A stretch of 64,000 bases of DNA, taken from positions 3,184,001 to 3,248,000 of the forward strand of contig NZ_JAVIZX010000001.1 in NCBI RefSeq assembly GCF_031453675.1, in the 5' to 3' direction. Below the pieces are notes generated by a model. That model was not told the origin of the DNA. It saw nothing but the letters and a program-made list of their open reading frames with translations, and searched no databases. Both the position numbers and the translations under genes were made by a program. Each line of letters begins with the position of its first letter. Position 1 is the first letter of the stretch. Source of the DNA: Paracidovorax wautersii (lineage in GTDB: Bacteria; Pseudomonadota; Gammaproteobacteria; Burkholderiales; Burkholderiaceae_C). Below are positions 38,735 through 49,733 of this stretch, one piece after another.

Positions 38735-40354
38735 TTAACGGAAGGACGAACCCCAGAGGTCCTTGGGCGAGTTCACGCCGGCCTGCTGGTCCTGGCGCCA
38801 CAGGGTCAGGGCGCGCAAGCTGTCGTCCAGCCCCACGACCGGAGTGGTCAGCGTCAGACCGCTGGCAGACGACAGAGAGATCAGTTGGGATGGCGTACCC
38901 CAACCCGTTCCTGCCACGAAGGGGCGGGCCCACAGCTGGTAGCTGTTGTCTGCGCCGAGTGCGGCACGGTAGGACACCATGGCGTCGCCCTTGGTGTTGC
39001 ACGCCACGGACGCTTGCGGAACGATGAAGGCTTGATCGTCCGCCGGCACACGTTCCGGAGCACCCCAGCCGGTGGCCACGTTGAATCGCTGTGCAGCCAC
39101 TTGCCCCAGGTCGAACGGCAGCGTCAACATGACCGCATTGCCCGCGGCGTCGCTGCACAGGTCGGCCAGATAGCCGTCGCGGCCGAGGGCCGAGGCTGTG
39201 ATGATGGTGGGCGTACTCCAGCCGCTGCTGGTGAGGCGGGCTGCGTAGATATCGGTGCGCGTACCGCCGGTGGTCGATGCCTCCCACACGGCCGTGGTGT
39301 CACCGTTGGCAGCGATGGCGATGCGTGCAGGGCCGTAGCTTCGCGCCAGATCACCGTCGACCGCGTGGCCGGCGGTCCAGCCAGAGCCGTCGCGGTATTC
39401 GCTCGCCAGGATGCGGTATTTGCTGGCGTTGTTATCGTATTGCTTCCACAGCGCCGTAGCCGTTGCGCCATTGGGCGCCGCCACCAGCGCGATCTCCTTG
39501 CCCTCCGAGCTGGCACCTGCCAGGAAGCGGGTGGTGGGGGTCCACGTGCCGTTGCGGTACTGCTTGTACCAGGCGCCGTCCGGCTCATCGAAGATGGTGC
39601 GGTTGGCGATGGCGTAGAAGGAGTTGCCGGCGTCGTCGAGCGTGACAGCGTGCGAATCCATGTCCACGTCATAAGCGCGCGGGATCTCGTTCACACCCAG
39701 AATATTGGTGGGGGCCGCGTCCCAGGTGCCGGTGGTGGCGCTGTAACGAACGGATGCAATATTGAAGTCGCGCGTGATGCCCTGCGTCGCGCTAATTTGC
39801 ACCCAGACCAAGATCGCGTCGCCGTTGGAGTTGATGGCGATCTGGGGCTTGCCAGCACCATTCGTTCCGGTCACGTTATAGGCAGCAACCGCGCCCCAGC
39901 CAGTGTCCGGCGAATAGGCCCGGGCATGCACGCTGTACAGCGATTGCGTGCTGGTGGAACGGTCTTCCAGCCAGGCCGACACGGCCTTGCCATTCGGCGC
40001 GACGGCGAGCTTGTGCTGGGTGACGCCAGCGGTGTCGTTCTCCACCAGTTGCGGCGCACCCCAGCTGCCCGTGGCCGGAGCGGGGGAAGGCGACGGAGAG
40101 GGCGTGGGCGCGGGGGCTGGCGAAGGCGAAGGTGCTGGGGAGGGGGACGGTGATGGAGTCGGTGCCGGCGAGGGCGACGGGGTGGGAGAGGGCGAAGGAG
40201 AAGGTGAGGGCGATGGAGAGGGCGCAGGCGCGGGCGCGGGCTGCTCATCAAAAACCTGGTCGCCCCCGCCGCAGGCAGACAAAGACATGGCTGTGACGGC
40301 GGCCAGAGCGACGTAAGCAGCAGCCCGGCGCATGGGAAGAGAAGGTTGTGACAT
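38735..40354 (-). CDS. Large lipoprotein with Pro-Ser repeat linker and beta-propeller-like domain
   Basis: 539-residue protein. A lipoprotein signal ends in MSLSACGGG (Cys near 28). Residues about 37-92 are a linker of repeated Pro-Ser, Pro-Ala and Pro-Thr. The rest (about 440 residues) is made of recurring blocks with the pattern NGxAxAxWxQ / W(G)xP (NGKAVSAWLED, NGDAILVWVQ, NGATATALWKQ, NGDTTAVWEAS, GDAMVSYRA), spaced about 60-70 residues apart, suggesting a beta-propeller. I do not recognise a named family. The start at 40354 is the first ATG before the signal; longer frames upstream run antisense to tex and are rejected. Likely surface or periplasmic, exposed on a flexible stalk. Confidence 0.82.
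   Translation of the reverse strand: MSQPSLPMRRAAAYVALAAVTAMSLSACGGGDQVFDEQPAPAPAPSPSPSPSPSPSPTPSPSPAPTPSPSPSPAPSPSPAPAPTPSPSPSPAPATGSWGAPQLVENDTAGVTQHKLAVAPNGKAVSAWLEDRSTSTQSLYSVHARAYSPDTGWGAVAAYNVTGTNGAGKPQIAINSNGDAILVWVQISATQGITRDFNIASVRYSATTGTWDAAPTNILGVNEIPRAYDVDMDSHAVTLDDAGNSFYAIANRTIFDEPDGAWYKQYRNGTWTPTTRFLAGASSEGKEIALVAAPNGATATALWKQYDNNASKYRILASEYRDGSGWTAGHAVDGDLARSYGPARIAIAANGDTTAVWEASTTGGTRTDIYAARLTSSGWSTPTIITASALGRDGYLADLCSDAAGNAVMLTLPFDLGQVAAQRFNVATGWGAPERVPADDQAFIVPQASVACNTKGDAMVSYRAALGADNSYQLWARPFVAGTGWGTPSQLISLSSASGLTLTTPVVGLDDSLRALTLWRQDQQAGVNSPKDLWGSSFR
40077..40241 (-). repeat. Minisatellite encoding the Pro-Ser linker
   Basis: About 165 bases of imperfect 6-base units (GGCGAAGGCGAA-like on the plus strand, CCxTCx/CCxGCx as read on the minus strand) encoding Pro-Ser, Pro-Ala and Pro-Thr dipeptides. 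Such tracts can change length by slippage; unit length is 6, so gains or losses of a whole unit stay in frame. Confidence 0.8.
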
Positions 40355-40579
40355 GGTTTGGATTTCGGGAAAAATGTCCTGCAGGCGCGGCACCCCATGT
40401 GCCGGACCTTGAACAGGTGAGCACCGTATTTCCCGCGCGCCGCTTAGAAAACCCGCCTGTGGTGGGGGGGGTGTAAGCAATAGATTGCTGACGGCCCTCC
40501 GGCCGACGCACCGCTGGCCCGCTGCAGTGCCTATGGCAAACTCCCACGCTTCGTCTTTCGTACCGCGCACAGTCAGCAC

Positions 40580-42931
<2,352 letters not shown>

Positions 42932-43195
42932 GCCCGGCTGTGCCCGGAGCGCGCCATGCACGGTGTGCCGCTGGGACGCTTCGTTCGCGCTGCGCCAGGT
43001 GTCCGCTTTGCACACCGAGGTAAACCGGAGTGGTGGGCAGGGGCTGCGCGCGTCCGGCGGCGCGTGGATAATCCGGCCCACCACGCACATGCCGGTGCCG
43101 CGGCCCGGACGACCGGCTGACGCGGCGCAGGTGGACTGCGCCCCGTGCCGTTCCCCGACCTGCCTCTTCGCCCTGCCGCGCCGCCGTAACCACCC

Positions 43196-44020
43196 ATGGA
43201 CCTGAACGCTCTGCTGGCCGCTCCTGTCACGCTGCCCAGCCTGCCCAAGGCGGTGGCGTTGCTCGCGACCGAGCTGGCATTGCCGGAGCCCTCGCTGCGG
43301 CGCATCAACCTCTTTTTCGGTATGGACCCGGCGCTGGCGGCGCGCCTGCTGCAGGAAGCCAATGGCCCGGCCTTCCAGGCACCGCGCACGGTGTCGGGCA
43401 TCTCCGAGGCGCTGGCCTTGCTCAGCATGACGCAACTGCGCACCCTGGTGACCACGGCGCCGCTCGGCACCACGTCGCGCTCGGTTCCCGGGGTGAATCT
43501 GCAGCAGTTCTGGCGCTACAGCCTGCACACCGCCAAGCTGGCGCGGTCCCTGGCGGGCATCGTGCGCCAGAACCAGATTGCCGCGTACACCGCCGGCCTG
43601 CTGCACGGGCTGGGCGAACTGGTGCTGCATCTGGCGGCGCCCGAGCGCATGCAGTCCATGGACGCGCTGGTCGCCCCACTGGATGCTCGCCGCGCCAAGC
43701 TGGAGCAGCGGCTGCTGGGCTTCAGCTACGCGCAGGTGACTGCCAGCCTGGCCTACCGCTGGCAGCTGCCCGGCGAGGTGGTGGATGCGCTGCAGCACCT
43801 GACCGCACCATTCGACAACCTGGCCTATGAGCCTTTGGCCGGCGTGCTGCACCTGGCGGCCTGGCGCGCCCGCGCCCGCGAGGCCGGCCTGTCCGAGCGC
43901 GAACTGGCCGTGAGCTTTCCCGCCGAGGTGGGCCTGGCGTTGGACTTGGACATCGACATGGTGCTGGAGCAGGATCCGATCGACTGGACGGTGCGGCCCG
44001 ACGCCGGCGCCTTCGTATGA
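43196..44020 (+). CDS. HDOD-domain protein
   Basis: 274-residue protein made almost entirely of an HDOD domain, an HD-like signalling fold that lacks most metal-binding residues. Conserved features: LPSLPKAVALLATEL, DPALAARLLQEANG, GISEALALLSMTQLRTLV, FWRYSLHTAKLARSLAG and AAYTAGLLHGLGELVL. HDOD proteins act in signalling, often with c-di-GMP systems, but direct enzymatic activity is usually absent. The start at 43196 fits the family. Its stop overlaps the patatin gene (ATGA), so they are translated together; a functional link is not known. Confidence 0.9.
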   Translation: MDLNALLAAPVTLPSLPKAVALLATELALPEPSLRRINLFFGMDPALAARLLQEANGPAFQAPRTVSGISEALALLSMTQLRTLVTTAPLGTTSRSVPGVNLQQFWRYSLHTAKLARSLAGIVRQNQIAAYTAGLLHGLGELVLHLAAPERMQSMDALVAPLDARRAKLEQRLLGFSYAQVTASLAYRWQLPGEVVDALQHLTAPFDNLAYEPLAGVLHLAAWRARAREAGLSERELAVSFPAEVGLALDLDIDMVLEQDPIDWTVRPDAGAFV

Positions 44021-45201
44021 GCGGGCTGAAGGCGCTGCGCATCCATGCCGGCCCGGCGGCCCGGCGCCACATCGAACAGCAGGGGCTGCAGCCGGCGGAT
44101 GTGGGCGTGATTCCGGCTGCGGCAGGCGGCCCCAAGGGCCTCATCCTCGGCCCCCTCGACCGCTTTCTCTTCGGCCACTGGCTGCCCCAGTCCCACCAGC
44201 CGGTGCACCTGGTGGGCGCATCCATCGGCGCGTGGCGCATGGCCACCGCCTGTCTGCCCGACAACATTGCGGGCTGGGCCCGGCTGGAGCACGACTACAT
44301 CCACCAGCACTACGACGTGCCGCCGGGCGCGCGCCGGCCTTCTGCCGCGCATGTGAGCGAGCGCTTTGGGCAGACCTTGCAGGCGTTCTACGCCGGGCAG
44401 GTGCCCGACGTGCTGGCACACCCGCGCTACCGCCTGCACATCGTCACCTCGCGCGGGCGGCAACTGCTGGCGCGGGAGCACCGCTGGGCCACGCCGCTGG
44501 GCTACCTGGGCGCTTTCGCGTCCAACGCGGTGCACCGCCGTGCACTGGGCTGGTGGCTGGAGCGGGTGGTGTTCTCGTCGCCTGGTCCGGCCGCAGCGGG
44601 CGCCACAGCCGGCGGGGCGGCGCCGCTGCCGTTCGACGCGCGCGACCTGCCCACGCGGCAGGTGGCGCTGCATGAGGACAATTTTCTGCCCGCCCTGCAG
44701 GCCAGCTGCTCCATTCCGTTCGTGCTGCAGGCGGTACACGACATTCCCGGCGCGCCGCGCGGCGCCTACTGGGACGGCGGCATCACCGATTACCACCTGC
44801 ACCTGCGCTATGGTTCTCAGGATGCTATCGATAGCATAGCTGCTTGCGCAATCAGGACGGGCGCTGGCGGCCAAAATGGCCTGAACCCCTCTGCGCCGCT
44901 GGTCCTCTACCCCCACTTCCAGCACCGCGTGGTGCCCGGCTGGCTGGACAAGGGCCTGCGCTGGCGCCACGGCAGCACGCCGGCGCTGGACCGCATGGTG
45001 GTGCTGTCGCCCAGCGCCGAATGGGTCGCCACGCTGCCGCGCGCCAAGCTGCCCGATCGCGACGACTTCATGCACTACGGCGCCGACACCACCGCGCGTG
45101 CGGCCGCATGGAAGGCCGCCACCGCTGCCAGCCAGCAACTGGCTGACGAGTGGGCGCAGTGGCTGCACCGGCCGGACCCGTCGCAGGTGCAGCCGCTGTG
45201 A
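44017..45201 (+). CDS. Patatin-like phospholipase with in-frame repeat insertion
   Basis: 394-residue lipid acyl hydrolase of the patatin class. The catalytic dyad is present: Ser69 in the GxSxG motif VGASIGAW and Asp253 in YWDGGITDYH. The oxyanion region AAAGGPKGLILG is also seen near residue 33. The enzyme should hydrolyse ester bonds of phospholipids or other lipids, probably at the membrane since no signal peptide is present. A family 3 repeat (44821-44885) is read in frame soon after the catalytic Asp, adding about 21 residues (DAIDSIAACAIRTGAGG and following) that are unlikely to be ancestral. Overlaps the HDOD gene at its start. Confidence 0.9.
   Translation: MSGLKALRIHAGPAARRHIEQQGLQPADVGVIPAAAGGPKGLILGPLDRFLFGHWLPQSHQPVHLVGASIGAWRMATACLPDNIAGWARLEHDYIHQHYDVPPGARRPSAAHVSERFGQTLQAFYAGQVPDVLAHPRYRLHIVTSRGRQLLAREHRWATPLGYLGAFASNAVHRRALGWWLERVVFSSPGPAAAGATAGGAAPLPFDARDLPTRQVALHEDNFLPALQASCSIPFVLQAVHDIPGAPRGAYWDGGITDYHLHLRYGSQDAIDSIAACAIRTGAGGQNGLNPSAPLVLYPHFQHRVVPGWLDKGLRWRHGSTPALDRMVVLSPSAEWVATLPRAKLPDRDDFMHYGADTTARAAAWKAATAASQQLADEWAQWLHRPDPSQVQPL
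44821..44885 (+). repeat. Short repeat family 3, copy F, inside the patatin gene
   Basis: GATGCTATCGATAGCATAGC, TGCTTGCGCA, GGGCGCTGGCGGCC, AAAATGGCCTGAA: a near-complete copy read in frame without a stop. It also contains the palindrome GCTATCGATAGC. Position is soon after codon 253 (catalytic Asp), between two conserved parts of the enzyme. Confidence 0.85.
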
Positions 45202-45514
45202 TGCGCTGGCGAGGCTGAACCGGCGGCCAGCCAGCCAACCTGCCTGCCTGCCAATCGTCCAACCGGCTCCCCACCGCGACAGTGCAGAGCACGGAAAGGC
45301 CGAGGATGGGGCGGGCAGGGCGGTCCCCCGTTCGGGCAGGCGTCCCGCGCAAACCTCGCGCAGCGCCGATGTGCCGACAGGTCAGCCCACTCGGTTTCAG
45401 CGCCCGGGCGCCGTCAATCCCGGTACGGCAGCGGCAGCTAGGGCGACCACTTCTGCCTTTGCTGCCATTGCTTATTTCTCTCCGCTTCAGGGGCAGGGCA
45501 GGACCGCCCCGTCG
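45202..45514. other. Gene-free gap between convergent genes
   Basis: 313 bases between the patatin stop and the alcohol dehydrogenase stop. It holds short tandem tetranucleotide runs (CCAGCCAGCCAACCTGCC and GCCTGCC, about 45228-45250) and nothing else I can recognise: no coding frame on either strand with family features and no strong terminator hairpin. Confidence 0.6.
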
Positions 45515-46651
45515 TCACATCGACGCCTGCAGCATGTCCCGGTAATCCTCCACGCTGGCTTCGCGTGGGTTGGTCTTGTGGCAATGGTCGGCCATGGCGC
45601 CGCGGATCACGTCGTCGAAAAGGTCCTCCGTCACGCCCATGGCCGCCAGGCCGGTCGGCAGGCCCAGCCGGGCGCTCATGTCGCGGATGGCCTCGGGAAT
45701 GTCGCCTGCACTCGCCAGGCCCATGGCGTGCGCCATGCGCTCCAGGCGGCGGTTCTGGCGCACGGTCGGGTCCTGCGCGTTGAAGCGCACGACGGCCGGC
45801 AGGAACACTGCGTTGAGCGTGCCGTGGTGCAGGCGCGGGTTGACGCCGCCCAGGCTGTGGCTGAGCGAGTGCACGCAGCCCAGCCCCTTCTGGAAGGCCA
45901 TGGCACCCTGCATGCTGGCGCTCATCATGTTCAGGCGCGCGTCCTGGTCGGCGCCGTTGCGAGTGGCCGGCTCGATGTGCTTCCAGCCGCGCTCCAGCCC
46001 GTCCAGCGCGATGCCGTCGGCCGGCGGGTTGAAGGCCGACGACATGAATGTTTCCATGCAGTGCGCGATCGCGTCCATGCCCGTGGCGGCGGTGAGCATG
46101 GGCGGCAGGCCCAGCGTCAGGCCCGGGTCGCAGATCGCAGTGCGCGGCACGATGTGCCATGAGTGGAAGCCCAGTTTGCGGTGGTCGTCCACGATGATGA
46201 TGGCGCCGCGCGCCACCTCGCTGCCGGTGCCGCTGGTGGTGGGCACGGCGATCAGCGGCGCCACGCGCTCGGTGATCCTGGGCGAGCCGCCTTCGATGGT
46301 CGCGTAGGTCTTGAGCGGCCCCTCGTGCGTGGCCGCTATGGCGATGCCCTTGGCGCAGTCGATGGCCGAGCCGCCGCCCACCGCGATCAACCCGTCGCAG
46401 CCCTGGGCGCGGTACACCTCCACAGCGGCCCGCACCGCGGCCTCGGTCGGGTTGGACGGTGTCTGGTCGAACACCGCCACCGGAATGCCCTCCAGTGCGT
46501 CCAGCGCCTTCTGCAACACGCCTGCAGCCTTGACCCCCTGGTCGGTTACCACCAGCGGGCGGCTGATGCCCACGCGCTGGCATTCCTGCTTCAGAAGCTG
46601 GATGGCGCCGAATTCGAACTGGATCTGGGTGACGTAATTGATGAAAGCCAT
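45515..46651 (-). CDS. Iron-containing alcohol dehydrogenase
   Basis: 378-residue group III alcohol dehydrogenase. NAD-binding VGGGSAIDCAKG, VPTTSGTGSE, and the metal-ligand region DAIAHCMETF (Asp/His) with HSLSHSLGG and HHGTLNA (further His ligands) are all present. It should interconvert an alcohol and aldehyde with NAD(P)H, with Fe2+ as likely metal. The start at 46651 (MAFINYVTQIQFEFG) matches family members exactly; the longer frame upstream is antisense to the hydratase gene. It is divergent from that gene with only 60 bases between the starts, which suggests shared control. Confidence 0.94.
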   Translation of the reverse strand: MAFINYVTQIQFEFGAIQLLKQECQRVGISRPLVVTDQGVKAAGVLQKALDALEGIPVAVFDQTPSNPTEAAVRAAVEVYRAQGCDGLIAVGGGSAIDCAKGIAIAATHEGPLKTYATIEGGSPRITERVAPLIAVPTTSGTGSEVARGAIIIVDDHRKLGFHSWHIVPRTAICDPGLTLGLPPMLTAATGMDAIAHCMETFMSSAFNPPADGIALDGLERGWKHIEPATRNGADQDARLNMMSASMQGAMAFQKGLGCVHSLSHSLGGVNPRLHHGTLNAVFLPAVVRFNAQDPTVRQNRRLERMAHAMGLASAGDIPEAIRDMSARLGLPTGLAAMGVTEDLFDDVIRGAMADHCHKTNPREASVEDYRDMLQASM

Positions 46652-46711
46652 GGTGCGCGACGTCCGGAGTTGTGATGAGATCGCCATCCACCCTACAACC
46701 AGGAGCGCGTG

Positions 46712-47584
46712 ATGACCATGAAGCAAACCCTCACGGCATGGGCCCTGGCCGTCGCCGGCGTGACAGCCGCGCACGCCGAATGCCTGTCCAGCGACCAGGT
46801 GGCCGAACTGGCCCGGCACTACGCCGCCCGCACGCCGGCGCCCAACTTCGCGCCGCTGTCGGACGCCGACGGGGCCTGCACGCGTGCGCGCTTCAATCAA
46901 CTCCTCGCCCAGCAGATGGGCAAGGTCGTGGGCTACAAGGCCGGCCTGACCAACCCGGCCGTGCAAAAGCGCTTCAACACGGACAAGCCGGTGTGGGGCA
47001 AGCTGTACGAGGGTATGGTGCGGCCCAGCGGCCTGGTAGTGGAGGCAGCCTTCGGCGCCCGCCCGCTGTACGAGGCCGACATGCTGGTGCGCGTGAAGAG
47101 CGCCGCCATCAACCATGCGCGCACGCCCCTGGAAGTGCTCGACGGCATCGACCAGATCATCCCTTTCATCGAACTGCCTGACCTGCTGGTGCAGGCCCCT
47201 CCGCAGCTCAATGGCCCGGGCGTGGCCGCCATCAACGTGGGTGCCCGGCTGGGCGTTGCCGGCGAGCCCATCGCCATCCCGCAGACGCGCGGCGAGCGCC
47301 ACGCCTTGCTGGACGCGCTGGAGCGCATGAGCGTGCAACTCACCAACGAGAAAGGCGAACTGTTGGCCCCGGCCGGCAAGGGCAGCGACATCCTCGGCCA
47401 CCCGCTGCAGGCCGTGGTCTGGCTGGCCGAGGCGCTGCAAAAGGAAGAGATCACCCTGCAGCCGGGTGACCTGGTCAGCCTGGGCTCGTTCTCCCCGCTG
47501 CTGCCACCGCGGCCGGGCCTGGCGGTGACGGCCACCTACCAGGGGCTGCCGGGGGCCAGGCCCGTGATGGTGACGTTCAAATAG
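46712..47584 (+). CDS. Exported hydratase-like protein (2-keto-4-pentenoate hydratase/FAH superfamily)
   Basis: 290-residue protein with a clear Sec signal peptide (MTMKQTLTAWALAVAGVTAAHA, cleavage before about residue 23) followed by a domain like 2-oxopent-4-enoate hydratase: KVVGYKAGLTNPAVQKRF, ADMLVRVKSAAIN, LDGIDQIIPFIELPDLL and the C-terminal LQPGDLVSLGSFSPLLPP. Such hydratases are normally cytosolic members of meta-cleavage pathways, so export is unusual. AGGAG at 46701-46705 supports the ATG at 46712; an in-frame GTG at 46709 is less likely. Divergent from the alcohol dehydrogenase. Enzyme activity in the periplasm is unproven. Confidence 0.87.
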   Translation: MTMKQTLTAWALAVAGVTAAHAECLSSDQVAELARHYAARTPAPNFAPLSDADGACTRARFNQLLAQQMGKVVGYKAGLTNPAVQKRFNTDKPVWGKLYEGMVRPSGLVVEAAFGARPLYEADMLVRVKSAAINHARTPLEVLDGIDQIIPFIELPDLLVQAPPQLNGPGVAAINVGARLGVAGEPIAIPQTRGERHALLDALERMSVQLTNEKGELLAPAGKGSDILGHPLQAVVWLAEALQKEEITLQPGDLVSLGSFSPLLPPRPGLAVTATYQGLPGARPVMVTFK

Positions 47585-47623
47585 CATCGAGGCTTCGTCC
47601 ATCCCAATTTTTTTCAGTCATTC

Positions 47624-48598
47624 ATGCTTCTTGATGCATCCGCACCCCCGCCGCGTCTCACCTTGCCGATGCGCAGCGTGCTGGACCGCATGGCCCGCGC
47701 CGGCCGACCACCCCTCCACACCTTGCCAGCCGCTGAGGCCCGGGCCGCCTACGAAGCGGGCGCCGGCGTGCTTGAAACTCCCAAGGCCGCTCTGCCCCGG
47801 GTGGAGAACCTGCAGATCCCTGCCCGGGACGGCACTGCGCTGGCGGCGCGGCTGTATGCGCCGTCGTCCGATGCGGGCTTGCCGCTGTTGCTGTACCTGC
47901 ATGGGGGCGGGTTCACCCTCGGCAGCATCGATACGCACGATGTACTGTGCCGCGAACTGGCGCGGCTGGCCGGGTGCATGGTGGTGTCGCTGGGCTACCG
48001 GTTGGCGCCCGAGCACCGGTTTCCCACGGCGAGCGACGATGCCTGGGATGCCTTGGTCTGGCTGGCCGCGCAGGCGCGCCAGCTGGGGGCGGACCCGGCG
48101 CGGCTGGCCGTGGGCGGGGACAGTGCCGGCGGCACGCTGGCGGCGGTGAATGCCATCCTGGCGCGCGATGCGGGCCTGCCGCTGGCGCTGCAGCTGCTGA
48201 TCTACCCGGGCACGACGGCGCACCAGGACACGCCGTCGCACCAGACATTCGCGCACGGCCTGGTGCTGGAGGCGCCGGCCATTGCCTGGTTCTTCGACCA
48301 GTACGTGGGGCAGGGCCCTGAGCGGGAGGACTGGCGCTTTGCGCCGCTGCTCGCCCCCGATGTGGACGGCGTGGCCCCGGCCTGGCTGGGCCTGGCCGAG
48401 TGCGATCCGCTGGTGGACGAGGGTGTGCTGTACGCCGACAAGCTGCGGGCCGCCGGCGTGCCGGTGGACCTGGAGATCTACCGCGGGGTGACGCACGAAT
48501 TCATCAAGATGGGCCGCGCGATTCCTGAGGCGCGCCAGGCGCACGCCGATGCGGCGCGCGCCCTGCGCAGCGCCTTCGGCCTGGAGGACGAGGCATGA
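47624..48598 (+). CDS. HSL-family alpha/beta hydrolase (esterase)
   Basis: 324-residue carboxylesterase of the hormone-sensitive lipase (family IV) type. The oxyanion motif LYLHGGGFTLGS, the nucleophile elbow GGDSAGGT (Ser167), Asp261 in ECDPLVDEG and His291 in VTHEFIKMG form the complete catalytic set. No signal peptide is seen, so it is cytosolic. Short acyl esters are the usual substrates. The start at 47624 is 39 bases after the hydratase gene, so both may be co-transcribed. Its stop overlaps the thioesterase-GNAT fusion gene (ATGA). Confidence 0.93.
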   Translation: MLLDASAPPPRLTLPMRSVLDRMARAGRPPLHTLPAAEARAAYEAGAGVLETPKAALPRVENLQIPARDGTALAARLYAPSSDAGLPLLLYLHGGGFTLGSIDTHDVLCRELARLAGCMVVSLGYRLAPEHRFPTASDDAWDALVWLAAQARQLGADPARLAVGGDSAGGTLAAVNAILARDAGLPLALQLLIYPGTTAHQDTPSHQTFAHGLVLEAPAIAWFFDQYVGQGPEREDWRFAPLLAPDVDGVAPAWLGLAECDPLVDEGVLYADKLRAAGVPVDLEIYRGVTHEFIKMGRAIPEARQAHADAARALRSAFGLEDEA

Positions 48599-49539
48599 CC
48601 ACACCGCCAAGTATCGCGTCCGCCGCCCCGGATGCGGCCGCCCCGGCGCCACGGCGCGCCCAGTTCCGCTGCCTGCACCGGCTGCGCGTGCGCTGGGCGG
48701 AGGTGGACATGCAGAAGATCGTCTTCAATGCCCACTACCTGATGTACGCAGATACGGCCATGGGCGAGTACTGGCGCGTCCTGGCCGTGCCCTACGAGTC
48801 CGGCATGGCGGCGCTGGGCGGCGAGCTGTACGTGAAGAAGGCGACGGTGGAATACCACGCGTCGGCGCGGCTGGACGACATCGTCGATGTGGGGCTGCGC
48901 TGCGTGCGCATCGGGCGCTCGTCGCTGCTGTTCGCCTTCGGCATCTTTGGGGGCGACCGGTTGCTGGTGTCAGGCGAGCTGGTCTATGTGTTTGCTGACC
49001 CTGCCACGCAGACCTCCAGTCCGGTACCCGCCACGCTGCGCGCCATGCTGGAGCAATTCGAGGCCGGGCACGCGATGGTGGAGACGCGGGTGGGCGATTG
49101 GGCCACCCTGGGCCGCGATGCCGGTGCGCTGCGCACGGCCGTGTTCGTGCAGGAACAGGGCATCGACGCCGCCATCGAGGCCGACGACCGGGACGGCACG
49201 GCCGTGCACGCCGTCGCGTTCAACCGCTTGGGCTTGCCGGTGGCGACCGGGCGGCTGCTGCGCGGCGCGCCGGCCCAGGCGCTGATCGGGCGCATGGCAG
49301 TGGACCGGGCCGTGCGCGGCCAGCGCTGGGGCCGCGAGGTGCTGGACGCCCTGGTGGCGCACGCCGAACGCCGCGGCGACCGGCGCGTGACGCTGCACGC
49401 CCAGGCAAACGCCGAGGCTTTCTACCGGCGGGCCGGGTTCGTGGCAGTGGGCGAGCCCTATGAAGAGGCGGGCCTGCCCCATGTCACCATGGAGCGCGTT
49501 CTGCTGGATGCTATGAAAAATGGAGCCGGTGGCGCTTGA
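48595..49539 (+). CDS. Fused YbgC/FadM-type thioesterase and GNAT acetyltransferase
   Basis: 314-residue two-domain protein. Residues about 25-150 are a hotdog thioesterase (RVRWAEVDMQKIVFNAHYL with the catalytic-type Asp, then GGELYVKKATVEYHASARLDD and LLFAFGIFGGDRLLVSGELVYVF). Residues about 160-305 are a GNAT domain (ALRTAVFVQEQGIDAAIEAD, IGRMAVDRAVRGQRWGREVL, ANAEAFYRRAGFVAVGEPYEEAGLPH). Both halves look complete, with acyl-CoA as a shared ligand type. The last residues (about DAMKNGAGGA) and the stop codon come from a family 3 repeat. Translational coupling to the upstream esterase suggests a joint role in ester/acyl metabolism. Confidence 0.9.
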   Translation: MTTPPSIASAAPDAAAPAPRRAQFRCLHRLRVRWAEVDMQKIVFNAHYLMYADTAMGEYWRVLAVPYESGMAALGGELYVKKATVEYHASARLDDIVDVGLRCVRIGRSSLLFAFGIFGGDRLLVSGELVYVFADPATQTSSPVPATLRAMLEQFEAGHAMVETRVGDWATLGRDAGALRTAVFVQEQGIDAAIEADDRDGTAVHAVAFNRLGLPVATGRLLRGAPAQALIGRMAVDRAVRGQRWGREVLDALVAHAERRGDRRVTLHAQANAEAFYRRAGFVAVGEPYEEAGLPHVTMERVLLDAMKNGAGGA

Positions 49540-49576
49540 TCGACAAAAAATCTGGATACAAAGGCGCCTGAATTCC
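49507..49576 (+). repeat. Short repeat family 3, copy G (diverged), supplying a C-terminus
   Basis: GATGCTAT, GGAGCCGGTGGCGCTTGATC, GACAAAAAAT and GGCGCCTGAATTCC follow the order of the family pattern with many changes. The TGA in GGCGCTTGA ends the thioesterase-GNAT gene at 49539. Confidence 0.55.
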
Positions 49577-49733
49577 TTTGTGGATGAGCGCTGACCGCTT
49601 CTGATTCCATAGCGGGTCGGCCGCGCCCCACGCTCTGCGCTACTCCTCGTCTTTTCGGCCTGTTTGGTATTCCGGGGCGTTTGCCTGTCCTCGCGGCTCC
49701 CGGCCCCCGGGCCGACGGTGGAGGGATGAGGCA

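Noticed and set aside
40077-40241. Possible CRISPR-like or tandem DNA array
   Set aside because: Units are 6 bases, encode Pro-Ser dipeptides in frame and have no spacers.
45315-45514. Possible small gene in the patatin-alcohol dehydrogenase gap
   Set aside because: Short frames exist on both strands but none has a ribosome site, family motif or conserved-looking composition.
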